Shown: positions 47,320-60,850, counted from the stretch's first letter. The stretch is 64,000 bases of DNA from Aulostomus chinensis (GCA_037954235.1 JBBMOA010000014.1:18106273-18170272), one strand, 5' to 3'. The notes: generated by a model not told the origin, from the letters alone. Numbers and translations are program-made.

Positions 47320-50300
47320 CAAAATGACTTTGCCAATTATCCTGCAGCTTGCTCGCCAATTACACGTAGATGGATTTATTTCCTTCAGCCGTGATAATTT
47401 TAAATGAATATTAATGCCGCTGTTCCTTTTTGTTTTTGCTGGTAGCAGCGGATTGGCCTGTTAGCAATTCAGATTGGTTTGGAGGAGAAAACATAAACAT
47501 GTTTGACCTTGTGTGGCTGCTGTGTTGGAGTCAGCCATGTGCAGCTGTCTGTTATCTGAATGTGATGAGCAAGCGTGCGCGCACACACACTAACTCCAAA
47601 CTTGAATACATAAATGCACTGACAGGAAAAAACAAAGGCTTTACGCACAACCGTGGAATTGAAAAGGATCTGAAATCAAATGTAAAGTGGCTGGTAGAAG
47701 AGTCAAATGCTGACACACCGTCAGACTGAAAAACCTGAACAATACTGCTGATGCTCAGATTTGGTTGAGTCATGTCGACGTAGGAGGAAGCCATGATATT
47801 GTTAAAGCCTTTCCTCTGTTACTTTTCCACCCTTTTGAGCTGACTGAGGAGATCAGCTCACAGTCACCTCAGACTGTGACCTGCTTTTACCGCACAACTG
47901 GAAACAGCAGAACAGAAACGGGAATACCGGAGAGGGTAACATGGGTAGGACTACTTGCGTTTTCACTTTCAGGGAATCTGCCCTACTCTTGAGAACTGTG
48001 GGGTACCAACTGCAACTATTTACGGGTCTCAGAGGAGATGTTTTACTCTCCAACTTGAGCTGGAACAATTCCCCTTTTGTTTGGTTGCTCCATTAAGGCT
48101 TCATAGGAATATTCAACTGTTTGCCTATTTGACTAATCTCTGAAGTTAAGAATGGTCATGAATAGTCTGATTCACACGTGGGTTTCTTGCTCTCAGGAAT
48201 GTTGTTTTGTTTGATCTGAATAAAAAGCCTTTTTGCAAGAAGATGGCATAATTGGCAACATTACACATAGCTGTAACAAACTGAGTAGCCCGCAAATAAA
48301 ACTGGTTGTCATGGCCATTTACAGGCATTTAAAAAAAACTGGAGAGAGGTCTTGAGGAATAATTTGGTCTTCTCTGTGGTCCACACGTACCTGTACCGTA
48401 GTTTACTAGCAGCCATGTTTTCACAGCTAGTCAGAAAAAATTGGAGGGATTTTTTTTTTTTTGCTGGTATTTCACTACTGATTTGGCTCACAGCCCATGT
48501 TTATTGATGTTGATATTATCTGTTAAAAAGAAGTCTATTTAACATTCACATTTTGTACATACTGATCAACACGTTAACATTGTGAGTAGGGATGGTGATA
48601 TTAAAAAAAAAAAATTGGCTTAGGTATCTGCTGATACTGGTGACCTGCCAATATTATCCTGCATCATTAATAAGGGGCTTTTTGTCTCCCATTTTGCATG
48701 GTCACATCCAGTTTTTTGAATTTTGCAGTTTCAATATAACGTTTGTAATGCAGTACTTCAAAGTGGGCATCACTGATGGAAACAGGACAGCTGTAGAGGA
48801 AGGATATATAGGCACCACACTCACCCCTCTGTGTTTATGTCTGTGAGTTAAAACACAGGCCTTCTGCCAACGTATCTGTATGTAACAACTTTGACAACCT
48901 TCACCTGTACATGCCACGTCTATGTGCCAAATATTTTATTGTCAATCATGAGGCTGAGCTGGAGTTTTCCCCCAGCAGGACAGAGGAGCTCCTGTATCTT
49001 GCTCCCTCCAACACTTGTCAGCTTGATCACAACAGTGAGGCAGAAGAGTGAGCAGACTGTGACAGAGAGGATGAAGACATTGTCTTTAAGCAGCACCACA
49101 GCGCTAAGGAGAAACCTTTACGTCCACTAGCTTGTGTGTGCTGGCGGTGCTTCTTGAGCTTGTCAGACTGATGGAGTGTTTGAACTGGGACAAGAGGCGA
49201 CACGCAGCATTTGCTGCTTGGCTAGAGTAAATATTATGGCGCATTGGCTTGAGTTTTGCTAAAGCTCTGCTCTGTCACAGAGGGAGGCAGAGATGCGCGA
49301 GACACACTGCAGCACACAGGCAAGACCCTCCACCAGCATGTTGAGAAGGTGCTTCAGGTCACAAGAGCTACCATAAAGTTAGATATTATATATTAGCTGT
49401 TAGCTGTTTCTATCGCATTAGGGTTGAGTGATGTGACAACGTTAACCATCACACAAGGTGAGTTGTGTTTCTGTTGCAGCTATCACTGTAGTGTCTCTGG
49501 ATCACTTTTGAGGGTTTGTTTGAATTCCATGTAACTTTTGCAGGAAATTATAAATGGCTCTTTGTGTTGTACATACCTGCTGTCTCACCATCACACTGTC
49601 ATGGCTGAGTAAGATGCTACAGTGGAACCATCATCAATACTCCATTAATCTGTATCTTACCATGTCATGTTCAAGTATCTGGTGTCAATAGAGCCTATCA
49701 TTGAACAAGTTTGTTTGATGGCGTCGCTGTGATTAATAGTCATTAGATTCTGGATTATGGATGGAAATGATTTGTTTTGTTTTTTTGTATAGAAACTGTG
49801 ACCCTGACCTTTGACCACCAAAATCTAACCACTTCACCCTTTAGTGAACATTTTTACAATATATAAAGAGACTCCATTTGGGCATTTCTGAGATACCACT
49901 TTCATTCGTGGTAACCTTTGACCACCAAAATCTTTCCTTAAACATTTTATTAAGGATAAAGGGACAGAGAGATGGACCACCTTAAAAAAATGTCACTACA
50001 TACATCATAAAACATGAGCCTTAAAATGTCTCATGCAGCAAATTCCTACTGCTTAGGCTGATATGTGTCCAATTATACTAAAGGTGTCTCACTACCTCAC
50101 TCAAGTACTCATTGTACTTGTGTTGTTTCCAAGGCTCTGTGGATGTGCTCGCTGTGGCATAAAGCCATGCACCGACCAGCTCAGCTCCCCTCCCTGTAAT
50201 ACAGAGCAGTCCTGACCGGCAGAGTAGAGCTCAGCACTCAGCAGCGCATCATGATGTGCAGCAAGAATCTCTGGCTGCCCGTCACAGATGCCATGCAGCC

Positions 50301-50763
50301 GAATCTCCCTGTGGCTGCAAATCTGTGCCTGCAGCTAAAATCACGAGCTTTCAAATCTCCTTGTTCAGCTGGAAGTCTGAATCACAGTCAGGCACTCCTG
50401 TTGCTGTAGCTTTTATGATGGGAACTGATGAACACCGAGGGGAATAAAATCCACACAGAAAATAACCTGTTACATACCTTTGGAAACTAGTATTCTTGTC
50501 TTTTAAGTTTAGCTCAACGAGTTTTTCAGGCTCTGTGGTCTTTCCTGCTGCCTCTGGCACAGCTCGAAGTTTGACAAACCTTTGCGCAGCACACTGTTGT
50601 GCCTGTGCACGGTGTGTGTGTGTTTATACAAACGTGTACACTCACATCTCCCTCCACAGTTCTGTCGAGTTCCTCCTTTGACAAACTGACTTGTAAAGGA
50701 GGCCTATTCACATAACTGAGAGTAAGTCACGTCCCACCTCCAAGTATGCAGACACGGGCAAGC

Positions 50764-50804
<41 letters not shown>

Positions 50805-53800
50805 CCAAATCATATTCACATTAAGGTCTTGGTTATCTGCCATGTTCTAGCAGTGCCTTTGAGTGTGTATTTAAAAGCAGTGCTGAGGCTTATATTGTTG
50901 TGTCATTTTTAAGATCACTTGCAGGGTGAAACACTGACTCTCAGCCAAAACTATAAAACTGGGAGTAAAGAAGTGACTCAGGACCTGCTGGATGACATAA
51001 TGACTTTTTTTTTAATCTCAAAATTAGGCTACTACTTTGAACATCTTGAGTGTGCAGCGCGCAGGTTTGTGACTCTTAGAACTTTTATCTTGTCAGATCT
51101 TGGGTTTATTGGATCAAATTGGCTGTGTGTGTGTGTGTGTGTGTGCGTGTGTGTAAAACACAAGATGGTGGGTGTGAGGGTCTGGGCTAACTTGTCAGAT
51201 TAAGGTTGTTCTGTTGACACGCTTCAACGTCTGCAGCAGTAAGGGAGCTCAAGAGGAGCTCAGTCCAGCTGTCCTGTGGGTTAAATCAACACAGAGCAAC
51301 GCCCCACTGTGGTCTTGCATGTGGCACCAAGGCGGCTCACTGGGTAGAGCACAGCACTGACTCAGACTTGTGTGTCTGACTCCAGCTGCAGTTGCCAGAG
51401 TAAAAGCAAAACCCTCATTGATCAGAGAAATGCATGCAAAAGCCTGGTAGTAAAGTCACATTCTCTGGTGCTTCGCTGAAAAACGAAAGCGAAACCAAGA
51501 TAGTCCAAAAAAAATTCTCCACAGTTTGGTTCATTAAAGATGAGGTCCCCCCCCCCCCCCTTTCCCATGCAGGTAATCATCCTATTACCTCAGAGAATTG
51601 GAGCCATGGCTTTAGGACAAATATTGTGCATCTCATAAAATCTCTGGGAGGCAATGAGATTGAAACACACCTTACGCCTGCACGCCTCTCTTCGGTCCAC
51701 TCAATCATCAACCACCCCCGGTAAACATAACATAAAATAACTCAAAAACATGTTATTTTGGAATTTCATTACATAGCTTAACTGTTGTATCATCAAAGGA
51801 ATCCTGTATTTTTGCCTTTCAGGGTTCATACGGTCAGGAAAATCTGGAAAACCTTGAAAACTTTTGGTAAGCTAAATAAAGCAGACATTTAACCCACACC
51901 CAGAAGAGTGTGTTTGTTTCAGTTAAGATCGACTAAGGAAGAATTGAGCTTAAATCACACTTAAGTTGCAGCAAACTACATAGCTTGTCATTAATTATAG
52001 TTAAATGTACGCTGGTAAATTCTGACATGGATTTCTTGGAAAATATCAGTTATTTATTAACCCCTTTAAGGCGGTCATGTTTTCAGTGCCTTTATCCTTT
52101 TGCAGGGTTACACAAAAACTACCTTGAGGATTTTCATAAAACTTGGAAGACCCTGTTCAAATTCAGTGTGGAAATGAAAGACATGGCAGATAATTGACAT
52201 TTCCTTTCATTAACATTGTGAGATGGGGCATAAGAGTGGGTGACCTCACATCAAGAGTGGGAGAAGTTGTTTTAATGTCCTCTTGCAGGGGTCCCGTTAT
52301 TAAGGCCCTAGACTAGGCTTCCTCTCGCGGTTGGCTAGTGCTTCCTCACCATGTGTCATGGCCAAAGCTTTTGATACTCCTGAAGCTACTCTCTCCTGCC
52401 AGAGATCACCTGAGAATTTGTGTTTTACTGTATGTGTGCATGTTTGGACCCGTCTAAAATGAGACAAGTTACTTCGCAACACCTCATAATAATGATGCGA
52501 AGGGACCGCCCAACCTGGTTGTCTAGCTGAAGCACCATTACCCCCCACCCGCTCCCCCGCGAGCCTGTGCTTACATCGCTCCAGGTATGAGCACGTTTAT
52601 GCCATCACTGAGCTGTATGTCTGATATTCAGTCGGGAATCCTGTGTATCTGATGTAATATTTCATAGCGTTTGGTTTGATTTGCAGAATATATAATATTC
52701 TCTTGCTCTCATTACGATATTTTTCTCTGTATGAGTTTGCGCACTCAGAGTATGTGCAGCTGAGTGTGTGCATGTAGACTGAAGGGTGCTGAAGCACTAA
52801 CCATGCTGAAGCCAGGGAAACACGCTGTGCATGGCCATGGTATTGATAGCTCACACTAGTCAAAAAAAAAAAAAAAAAAAAACAGACTGTAGGGGGCAAA
52901 CATGCTCAGACACATTACAGATCACCTAGTTTGAGTAGGTCTTTAGTCTGTTATAAGCCAGATTTCTAGAGGAGCTTTTCACAGCAGTAGGTTGCAACTG
53001 GTAACATTGATTATGGCCCTGTTGCATCGAGGTGGGCCAGGGCTCTAGTTTAGTGCGTGCTGGCTCACTGAAATAGAGTGGCACTCCTGCTATGACATAT
53101 TAAAATCACGCAGGGCTTATCCTTGTCTCTAAGCAGTTATCATCACCATGGCAACCTCAGTTGATTCCTCCCATCAGATTAGCTGATTAGACTGTGTCTC
53201 TGACGTCTGTGGTGTTCATAAATGCTCTGCTGACAACCAATCTAACATGTAAGTGACTTCATGTTATCGTTGAAACCCACCATATCATCATGCATTACTG
53301 TCAGTAATGAGTCAGTGATGCGACATACTTCTGCTGCTGTAATTAATAACATAGACACAGGTATGGTATTCAAACAGTAGCTCATGATTTTTTCAGAAAA
53401 ATGTACTTGTCATTGATTTCTGAGGCAACCCTACATGGACCTTTGCAGCAGTCTGTGCTCTCTCAGGATAGTTTATAAATGTGTTTGGCTTCGTAACAGT
53501 CCACCTACTAGCTGTAGCTTATATGTATAACCCAAGTAAGAGCAGTTTGGCTTTCCGATTCACGCAGTCTAGCATCATGCCTGCTCACAACAATAGCTCT
53601 GGGACTGCTAGGTCTATTTTTAGCCAGCTCCCACTCACAAATTGGTGTTTCAGCACTCACAAATCAAAGCCCTCCAAACAGATGCTGCCCAGATACTGGG
53701 GACCCTTTGAAACTCAAAATCTATCAAGGCTGCTCATGTTTCTCAATGCAGTGGTTTCAGAGGTTTCAGAAGGGACTCCCTGCTTTGCTAATCTAATATT

Positions 53801-54035
53801 CACTTCAGTTTTACATTAATAGCTCAAGAGACTCAACTGTCCCCTCTCTTATTTCCTCCCTCTCACTGTCTGGTACCATTTCTCAAGCTTTACTGATCTG
53901 GTTACACGCACCCTTGCTGCAAGGTTTCATCTTTTTTGCTGCAGAACCGTTATTTAAGCGACACTACCAAGAGACATTTGCTGAATGAGATTATTGTAGA
54001 GCATTTGCTGCCAGTGTTTCTGCGACGTTGCGCAG

Positions 54036-54036
<1 letters not shown>

Positions 54037-54096
<60 letters not shown>

Positions 54097-54100
54097 TGCG
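54037..54100. repeat. (TG)n microsatellite, paired with (CA)n 110 bp downstream
   Basis: A TG run here and a CA run at 54212-54248 lie 112 bases apart in opposite phase, so the two could pair as a long imperfect stem in RNA. Confidence 0.93.
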
Positions 54101-54210
54101 CCAAAGTTGAGTTGTTCCAGAGCGGTAGTCCTTCGAGTAGGCGTCCTAGGCTGCCTGGAATGGGCTGATAATCTGCTCTATAGCATAGACTTCACACAGG
54201 GGCAACAGGT

Positions 54211-54254
<44 letters not shown>

Positions 54255-57093
54255 CACTCATCCCAAAGCTGGCTTGTGTGCAAATGCTCCTTTCTCCTGC
54301 AGGCCCTTTGAGGAGACTCGCGTAATCTCTGCTCAGACTGTAGAGATTATTCTCATTTAACCTGGAGGAATGGGAGAGATTCCTGTACAACTGACTGACT
54401 ATCCACACACCTTATATATCGTCAGTGCAGTAACATATCAGAACTAACAATTTACATAGATTTGTTTTACTTGAATTTGAATACAAATGACGTAGTGTAG
54501 TCATGAACCACTGTGTTAAGCGAATTGGTGGTTTCCTTTCTGTCACATACATTGACGATATCTCTTGATAGTCTAAGGTGGAGATGTAGTGTAGATTCAG
54601 ATTTGCTGTAACTAGCATTTGTAAAGCTCATTCAGTTTCATCATCTAAGTTGTTGAAACTGCTTCCACCTATTGTCTTAGAGAAAGAGAATGAAAATCCT
54701 TGCAGCACGCTTGTTAGTTTCCCTGATTTTCCCTAGATTACTGTTTACAACAGGATGAAGTGTCTACTGCAAGGATTTCCCCAGGTCCAATACAGATTAA
54801 TAATCTGGGAGTTTATTGGATTGTATTTGGACTCAAGTGTATTGGATTTGGACTCAGGTGTGCATCAGCAGAGAATATTTTGCAAGGTCAATGTATAGGA
54901 TTGTAAGGTTTATTGCAACTTCTGAATCTACAATATCTGCTGCCTTCCCTTTGACACACAGCTCTGCTCACTCACTGGAGCTGCTGCACTCTGCAAGTGT
55001 GTATTCTTCAGTCAGTGAGTTATCGCGATGTTAGTCTGATTTAAACTGGACTTTTAAAAAACATGTTAGTTTAAATGAAGTCCGATTTCTAGAAGTCGGA
55101 CTAACGCACATTATTCTGGTATGTATACGCTTCAGTCTGTCCCTGATTAGCCTGGCGTTCTTCGTGTTCCATAGCTCCCACTGTGGTGTTTAATCTGGAG
55201 GTCAAACAGACAACAGCCAAGAGTAGGGTAACATCATGGCGGATGAAACTACAGCTAAAAAAAGGCATATCTGAACAAAGAGACACACTTTGTGCTGTTT
55301 CATTTTAAGGAGTTGTCTGTTCTTCAATGTCTTTGAATTTAAATCCACTGTTGGAAAGGCACACTACTTTTTGCTGCTTAACCCGTTGTTAGTATGTGAT
55401 GGGGAAAAAAAGATGAACGGAAAGAAAGTCTGACACCACCTAGCACACTAGTAGTCCAACAGTAGTCCAAATAAATGACCGACACCATTGCTCTGTACAT
55501 GTAAACACACTACTTGTTGATAGCGGATGAAACCATGCTCAAGAGCAAAAGTGGTGCCGTATTAGCTCAGTTTTAAATGTATTTATATTATCTGCAATTC
55601 GATTTAAACAACAAAAACTGAATTGCAGTAATAGTAACAAAAAACGGTTATATGGCTTCCAAATCAGCTTAGTTTAGAATTAATTGATTCTTTAAAAAAA
55701 AAACTTTTAACATCTCTACAGTCCAACTACCTCACTAGTTGCACATGTGCAAGTTGTAATTTTGATAATAGACTGGACAGTTAGTGGGGGGGAAACCCGA
55801 CAGAAGACACATCTATATTGTTTATAAAAATTATTTTTTAAAACAGGAATGATCACATTCCTTTCCTTCTGTTCAGGTTCCTTTCCCCATTCGGCAGCAT
55901 TTCATTTTATTATTGATGGTCAGACTGCAGCGATGTGTGGAATAACAACTCAAGGTCACCACCACCCATATAGTGGAGTGTTGGTAACATACACAAAGAT
56001 ACAGTACACACAGCAGCCACTCCTTGATGCCTGCACACCTGGTGCTTTGTGTCATGTCCAGAGAACCGGCGGCTGGCCGGCTGCAGCCTAAACACAGAAG
56101 TAGAGCCATCAAACTTCAAACGCTCCGCGGTTCACTGAAGGAGGAGGGGGAGGAGGAGGAGGAGGGGTGCTCTGAGCTCTTTTGAAGCTCTGCTCTTGTC
56201 TTTCCCACCTATTTTCAATCCTTCCTATACCCCCATCACCTCAGGCCACCTTCCTCGCCTCTTTTGTCTAACGTCTCTGCCTCTTCTTCATCTGATACTC
56301 CACCTCCTCTCCCCACTGCTGCAGATTATGTGTTGGTCGGCATCGTCCTCTGTTTTTGTGAGTGGCATCAGTCAGATGGGCTCTATCAAATGACAGCATA
56401 TGTGAGTGACATTGACACTATCGATCATGTAATGTGTCTGACTGTGTGTGTTTGCGTGAGTATGTGTGATTGACTGACAGTTATGGTCACAGCTTCATCT
56501 CCGCTGTCCTTCTGGGTGGGCGGGATTCACATTCTGCTTCTGTAATAATGAAAGGATTTTATCATGTTCCTGCTCTTCTGTTGCTATGAGGACACTTCAG
56601 CAGGGCAGATTTAGGCTGGCACGAGGTGTTCAAGTACTGCAGCTCAATCTCCTTTGAACATTTTTTTTTTCCTGACAGCTACACCTCTCTTTTTTCTGGG
56701 AGCTTGTGACAGAAATGTTTGAGTATTTTCTGAACATAGAAATCAAATCAATCTAATGGCAAAGTTTTTTTTTTTTAACCATGTAAATGCATCTCCTGTG
56801 TTCACCCACTGGGCTGCCCTGCTCATGCTGCTCTTATATATGATAGTGTCATGTAAAAGCACAAAGAAACACACCAAGTTAAAAAAAAAAGAAAAGAATA
56901 TTTTTGTAAACATGTTTGCTACACCAACAATATTTTTGGCTGTGAATCACTGGTGTAAGAAAAAAGAATGACTGTCAGTCATTTATAGGATGTTGTGAGA
57001 AGTGCATCATAAAACCCTCAACATTAACAGGCCTCTCTCTCTGTTGTTGTGCAGGTGAGAGTGCGATGAGGAGAGGACTAAGAGTGTGAGGCC

Positions 57094-57184
57094 ATGGGCT
57101 GCACCTCGGCCAAGCAGGTGTCGGCCGTGCCCAATGATGAGGAGGGACGCGGCAAGGCCTACAGCAATGGAGACCTCTTCACCG
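57094..57184 (+). CDS. C1orf21: C1orf21 homologue, first coding exon only (partial)
   Basis: The 5' part of the exon (57055-57093) follows a good acceptor (TTGTTGTGCAG). The ATG has a strong Kozak context (GAGGCCATGG). Thirty codons plus one base run to a GTCAGT donor at 57185. The peptide MGCTSAKQVSAVPNDEEGRG closely resembles the N terminus of human C1orf21, and the exon ends in an NGD-F block as in that protein. Gly2 and Cys3 fit N-myristoylation and palmitoylation, implying a membrane-tethered small protein. The molecular function is not established. The remaining ~90 residues (of about 121 in human, from memory) are not found before the window end. In human, EDEM3 and C1orf21 are also neighbours, which supports the call. 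A CA microsatellite starts 21 bases after the donor. Confidence 0.87.
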
Positions 57185-57205
57185 GTCAGTTTGTGGACGC
57201 ATGCG

Positions 57206-57224
57206 CACACACACACACACGCAT

Positions 57225-57261
<37 letters not shown>
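57206..57261. repeat. CA-rich microsatellite just after C1orf21 exon
   Basis: CA repeats interrupted by GCATGC, starting 21 bases downstream of the donor of the C1orf21 exon. Open frames reading through the donor into it give Thr-His repeats and are artefacts. Confidence 0.94.
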
Positions 57262-57262
<1 letters not shown>

Positions 57263-58550
57263 GGATGTCAATAAAGTCTCCACAGCTCCATTTCAGTCAG
57301 TTAACCACTTGGCGTAGACCCATTGCCCATCTGCTCTCACAGTACATTCTCTTCGTCATTGCTCTGAGACAGCGTTGAGTTCTCCATTCCAGACTATAAC
57401 TGTCAACAACATGGATTTATTGAAATCATCCATGTTGATTGTAACAGACTAAGGAAGAAACCAGACTTGGCTGTTTGGTGTTAATACTCTTGATATTTTG
57501 AAGCCCTGATATGTAAAACTGTGAGGAAGGTGAAGAGAGTTGAGACGATAGCGCTTTTGTCCTCTGTTTCTCTCTTTTTAGAGACACTAATATGTAAAAG
57601 GAGGAGTCACAACCCGAGTACACACCAACACAGAAAGTAGCTGGACCTGATCGACATAGTTCATTATCAACAATTGTGACTGACTAACTGATGAAGCAAA
57701 GTGCACTTTCTGTTTTTGTTTCTTTGTTTGTATTTAGACTCCAGTGTATAGGATCAATCATTTATCCGAATCTGTGTTTTTTTTATTTGATTTGACTTTG
57801 CTGCAGCTGACTCTTTGTCATTTTTCGAAAGTTTCTCCTGTCATTTAAACTATGCTTGAAATCCGTTCAGCAAAGGCTTGTGTGATTGCTCATGTTAGTC
57901 TAAAATTTGACACTAATATTTTCTGTTTTTATTGCAAAATTCCCTCAGCTCCAGTTATTCGTGAAAGGTCCCCTTCATGACTAAGACTTCTTCTCCTTGG
58001 TTGACCCCGATACTTGTGATGCCGATTTTTCACAGTTTTCTGTGGCTTTAAGTCTTTATGAGAGAGTCTGTAAGAACTGCAAATGTGGAAACAATGTTTC
58101 TTATCTGTACAAAAGTTTCTTTCTATCAAGTGCACTCTTGATTATTGGATGAATAATAATCAATCTAATTGTTCAATTCTGCTCAAGCTTCAGTTTTAGC
58201 AGGCAGAGACAGAAATGAGAGTGTGAGCGAGATAAAGCTGATGGATGGTTGAGGGATTAACAGCGATTAAGAATTAGGAGCAACACTCTCATATAACAGC
58301 ACCCGCTTGGGCGGACGTGGCAGATGACAATCCACAGGAGGTCCTCTTTCTCTCTCTGACATCACTCTCTCTCTCGCTGACCCTTTTTCCTCGCTCTTCA
58401 TCCTCTCGCCCTCTTCCTGTGACCTCGCTCTTGACTGTCCCTGCTCTCACTGGTCCCTTCTGCTCTCTCCGACACCCCCTCCCCAATCTCTTCACTCTCA
58501 AATCCTGTTTCGCTCCTTGTCTTTTTAAGGAGGAACAGAACATGGCGGAA

Positions 58551-58595
<45 letters not shown>

Positions 58596-60602
58596 AACAG
58601 AGAGAGGAGGAATGGGGTGTCTTCTTTGAGAGTGGACAGGAGAATGACGCGTGTGTTGACGCTGTTGCTGTTCTCTTTTTTTTCTCTCCTAAACTTCTGT
58701 GTCATGTTTAGCTTGCTTTCTCCCTTCTCCCGCTCAAGGCCTCTGTCTTCTTCCCTTCCTCATTCTCTCTCAGTCTCTCTATTTTGGGTCTCAGCTCCCT
58801 CCTCCGCCTCCCTCTCTTCCTGCCGTCATATCCCAGTGTTTCTTCTCTCCAGTTCTTTTCCACATGTCTCTGGTATAACAGTAGGTCAGAACCTTGTGTC
58901 CTTTCACCCCCTTCCTTCCTCTTCCTCCCATCCGATCCCTCCATGCGCTGTCTGATGGCTAAAGGGGAGTACAGAGTGGTGATGATGGTACTGTCCGTTA
59001 GTGTGTGTGTGTTTGTGTGTGTGAAAGGGAACGCTGACCTGGATAGAGTGGATTAGTTATCCAAGCTGTCCTCTTCTTTATCTTATCTTTGTTGTTTTTA
59101 CACTTTGAGCTCTTTGACTCTTTTCTGTCATTGTCATTGTCATGTGTTGTGTTAACATTATTTCCCTCTTCACCCTGTGACCTTTCCAGCCCAGGTCACA
59201 CTTGCACACAATGATCAGTTAATAATTTAGGCGAACTGTGTTCAGTTAGCCTACCCACCCACACACACATACATGTTTTTAATGAAAACAGAGAAACTTC
59301 TTGCTCGCCCTGATCTGCCTCTCGGGGAGTGTGTATGTATGTGTGTGTGTGTGCACGTGCGTGCGTGTTTGTGTGTGTGTCCAAGATATTGCCCACTCTG
59401 TGAGACTCTGGCCACAAATCCTATCCCCCTTGCCTGCTCCCACACAATAACCGGAAAAGGCTGAGCTCCATTACACAAACATTGAAGGACGACGAGGGAA
59501 AATAGCAACACTCTCCACAACACCACGCCATTGATGTCTGCAGTAATCACAGTCAGAGGAGATTGGATCCTAGATGGTGTGTGTGTGTGTGTCGTACTGT
59601 AAGATTTGTTTGTATACCACACAGTGGCAGGCAGATTTAACTGTTTTAAGGATGGTTCCTGATGATCCTCTGTGTGTAAAACAAATGTAGAGAAAACAGC
59701 AGGTAACTTGTTACATTGGTCTTTGCACTGCAGTACATGAAAATAATGAAAATGTCTTGATCAATTGATGCAGTAAAGTCAGTCACATTACAGAATCTGC
59801 AGTTACACTCAACAACAGAAGTGTGTCCAGGATACTTGTGAAGTAGAAAATTAGCTAAATTCTAACTGAATCAAATTTAGGCTTATTTTCCAGTACCACT
59901 GACATTGGCCAACTTGATGAGCCTGAAAACATGGCATCAATAATAAAAAAAAAAAGACATGTTCACCACTTTTAAGAGTATTGTAATAACACTTGTGTTG
60001 TCAATTTGATGTACTTTCAGAACACTTGTATAATGTGTTGCTTTTTTATTTTGCTTTGTTAGTACATTGAGTGGTTATGGTCACTGTAAGAGACAGCTGT
60101 GAACTGCTTCAAAACTTCTTCTTTTCTTTTGTGGTTCAAAAAATGCTGGCTCTTCACCACACTTTCTCAATAACACCACCGTCATTGCAAACATGACCCC
60201 TCCCCCTCACACACACACACACACACACACATACACACCATTTAGTCATTGCATCCTCAAAGTAAATTTTGTTTTTCTAGTAAGGAATTCTTCCTGGAGG
60301 AAGTGAAACGTAAATGATGCAACTAAGTCCCAACAAACACATGTTCTGCATTCAGCATGTTTCTCTTTTTTTAGTTTTACACAGAAATGGAGTTCAGAGC
60401 TTGAAACCTAGGGGTTGCAGGCCCCTCCCTCATTAGAACTACTGAGGTGTTTTTCAGTTAAACATTGAACCCCCAGCTGTTCCACTAGAGCGGTGGAGTG
60501 GTTTGAAGAGGCTCTGGTGGAACTGGGCAGCTTGCAGGTGTGATTGTGGAGGAGGGCATTCATGCTCATGAGAATATTAACACACACATGCAATGACATC
60601 CT
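57262..60602 (+). other. C1orf21: C1orf21 intron, no exon seen
   Basis: No match to the remaining C1orf21 protein. 58330-58950 is a long pyrimidine-rich stretch interrupted by (GA)n at 58554-58594; its 212-codon frame is low-complexity Leu/Ser. TG/CA runs recur near 59336-59380 and 60208-60232. Confidence 0.55.
58554..58594. repeat. (GA)20 microsatellite in a pyrimidine-rich tract
   Basis: A pure GA run flanked on both sides by CT-rich sequence, so purine and pyrimidine strands switch abruptly. Such tracts can form triplex structures. Confidence 0.95.
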
Positions 60603-60850
60603 TTCATCCATCCATTTTCTATACCCTTGATCCATTAAGGGTCACGGGGGGCGGAGCCTATCCCAGTGGACATTGGGCGAGAGGTGGGGTACACACTGGA
60701 CGGGTCTCCAGTCTGTCACCAGGCCATCAGGAGCAATTACGAGCTCAGTATCTTGCTCAATGGTCACCGGGGGAAGTGAGGACCCAACCAGCGACCCTTC
60801 GGTTGCTACATGGCTACGCTACCTCCAAGCCATGCTGCCCTTTGTAACTA
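60603..60850 (-). mobile_element. tRNA-headed SINE-like repeat with LINE-type tail, reversed
   Basis: On the minus strand the head (GGGCAGCATGGCTTGGAGG, GGGTCGCTGGTTGGGTCC) is followed by 'GAGCAAGATACTGAGC', 'AATTGCTCCTGATGG' and the tail 'GGGATAGGCTCCGCCCC...AAAATGGATGGATG'. This has the same layout as 16055-16292, in opposite orientation. Confidence 0.8.

Larger units (their letters stand above)
41586..57054 (+). other. C1orf21: Long inferred first intron of C1orf21
   Basis: About 15.5 kb with no supported coding exon. Its left part (to 42200) is CpG-rich. It contains SINE-like repeats at 44415-44645 and 46150-46352 and a strong hairpin at 44024-44075. TG/CA microsatellites lie at 43239-43284, 47278-47316, 50766-50800, 51122-51156, 54037-54100 and 54212-54248. 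A C-run lies near 51548-51560 and an A-run near 52861-52881. A homeodomain-site-rich, non-repetitive patch lies at 47320-47430. The intron call depends on the exon 1 candidate being right. Confidence 0.45.

Noticed and set aside
57094..57378. C1orf21 exon read as a 94-codon single-exon protein
   Set aside because: After codon 30 the frame runs through a GTCAGT donor into a CA repeat (Ala-His-Thr runs), whereas similarity to C1orf21 stops exactly at the donor.
58317..58955. The longest open frame in the window (212 codons, plus strand)
   Set aside because: It is low-complexity Leu/Ser/Arg code produced by a CT-rich tract with an embedded GA repeat. It has no domain, and splice-like or Kozak evidence is lacking.
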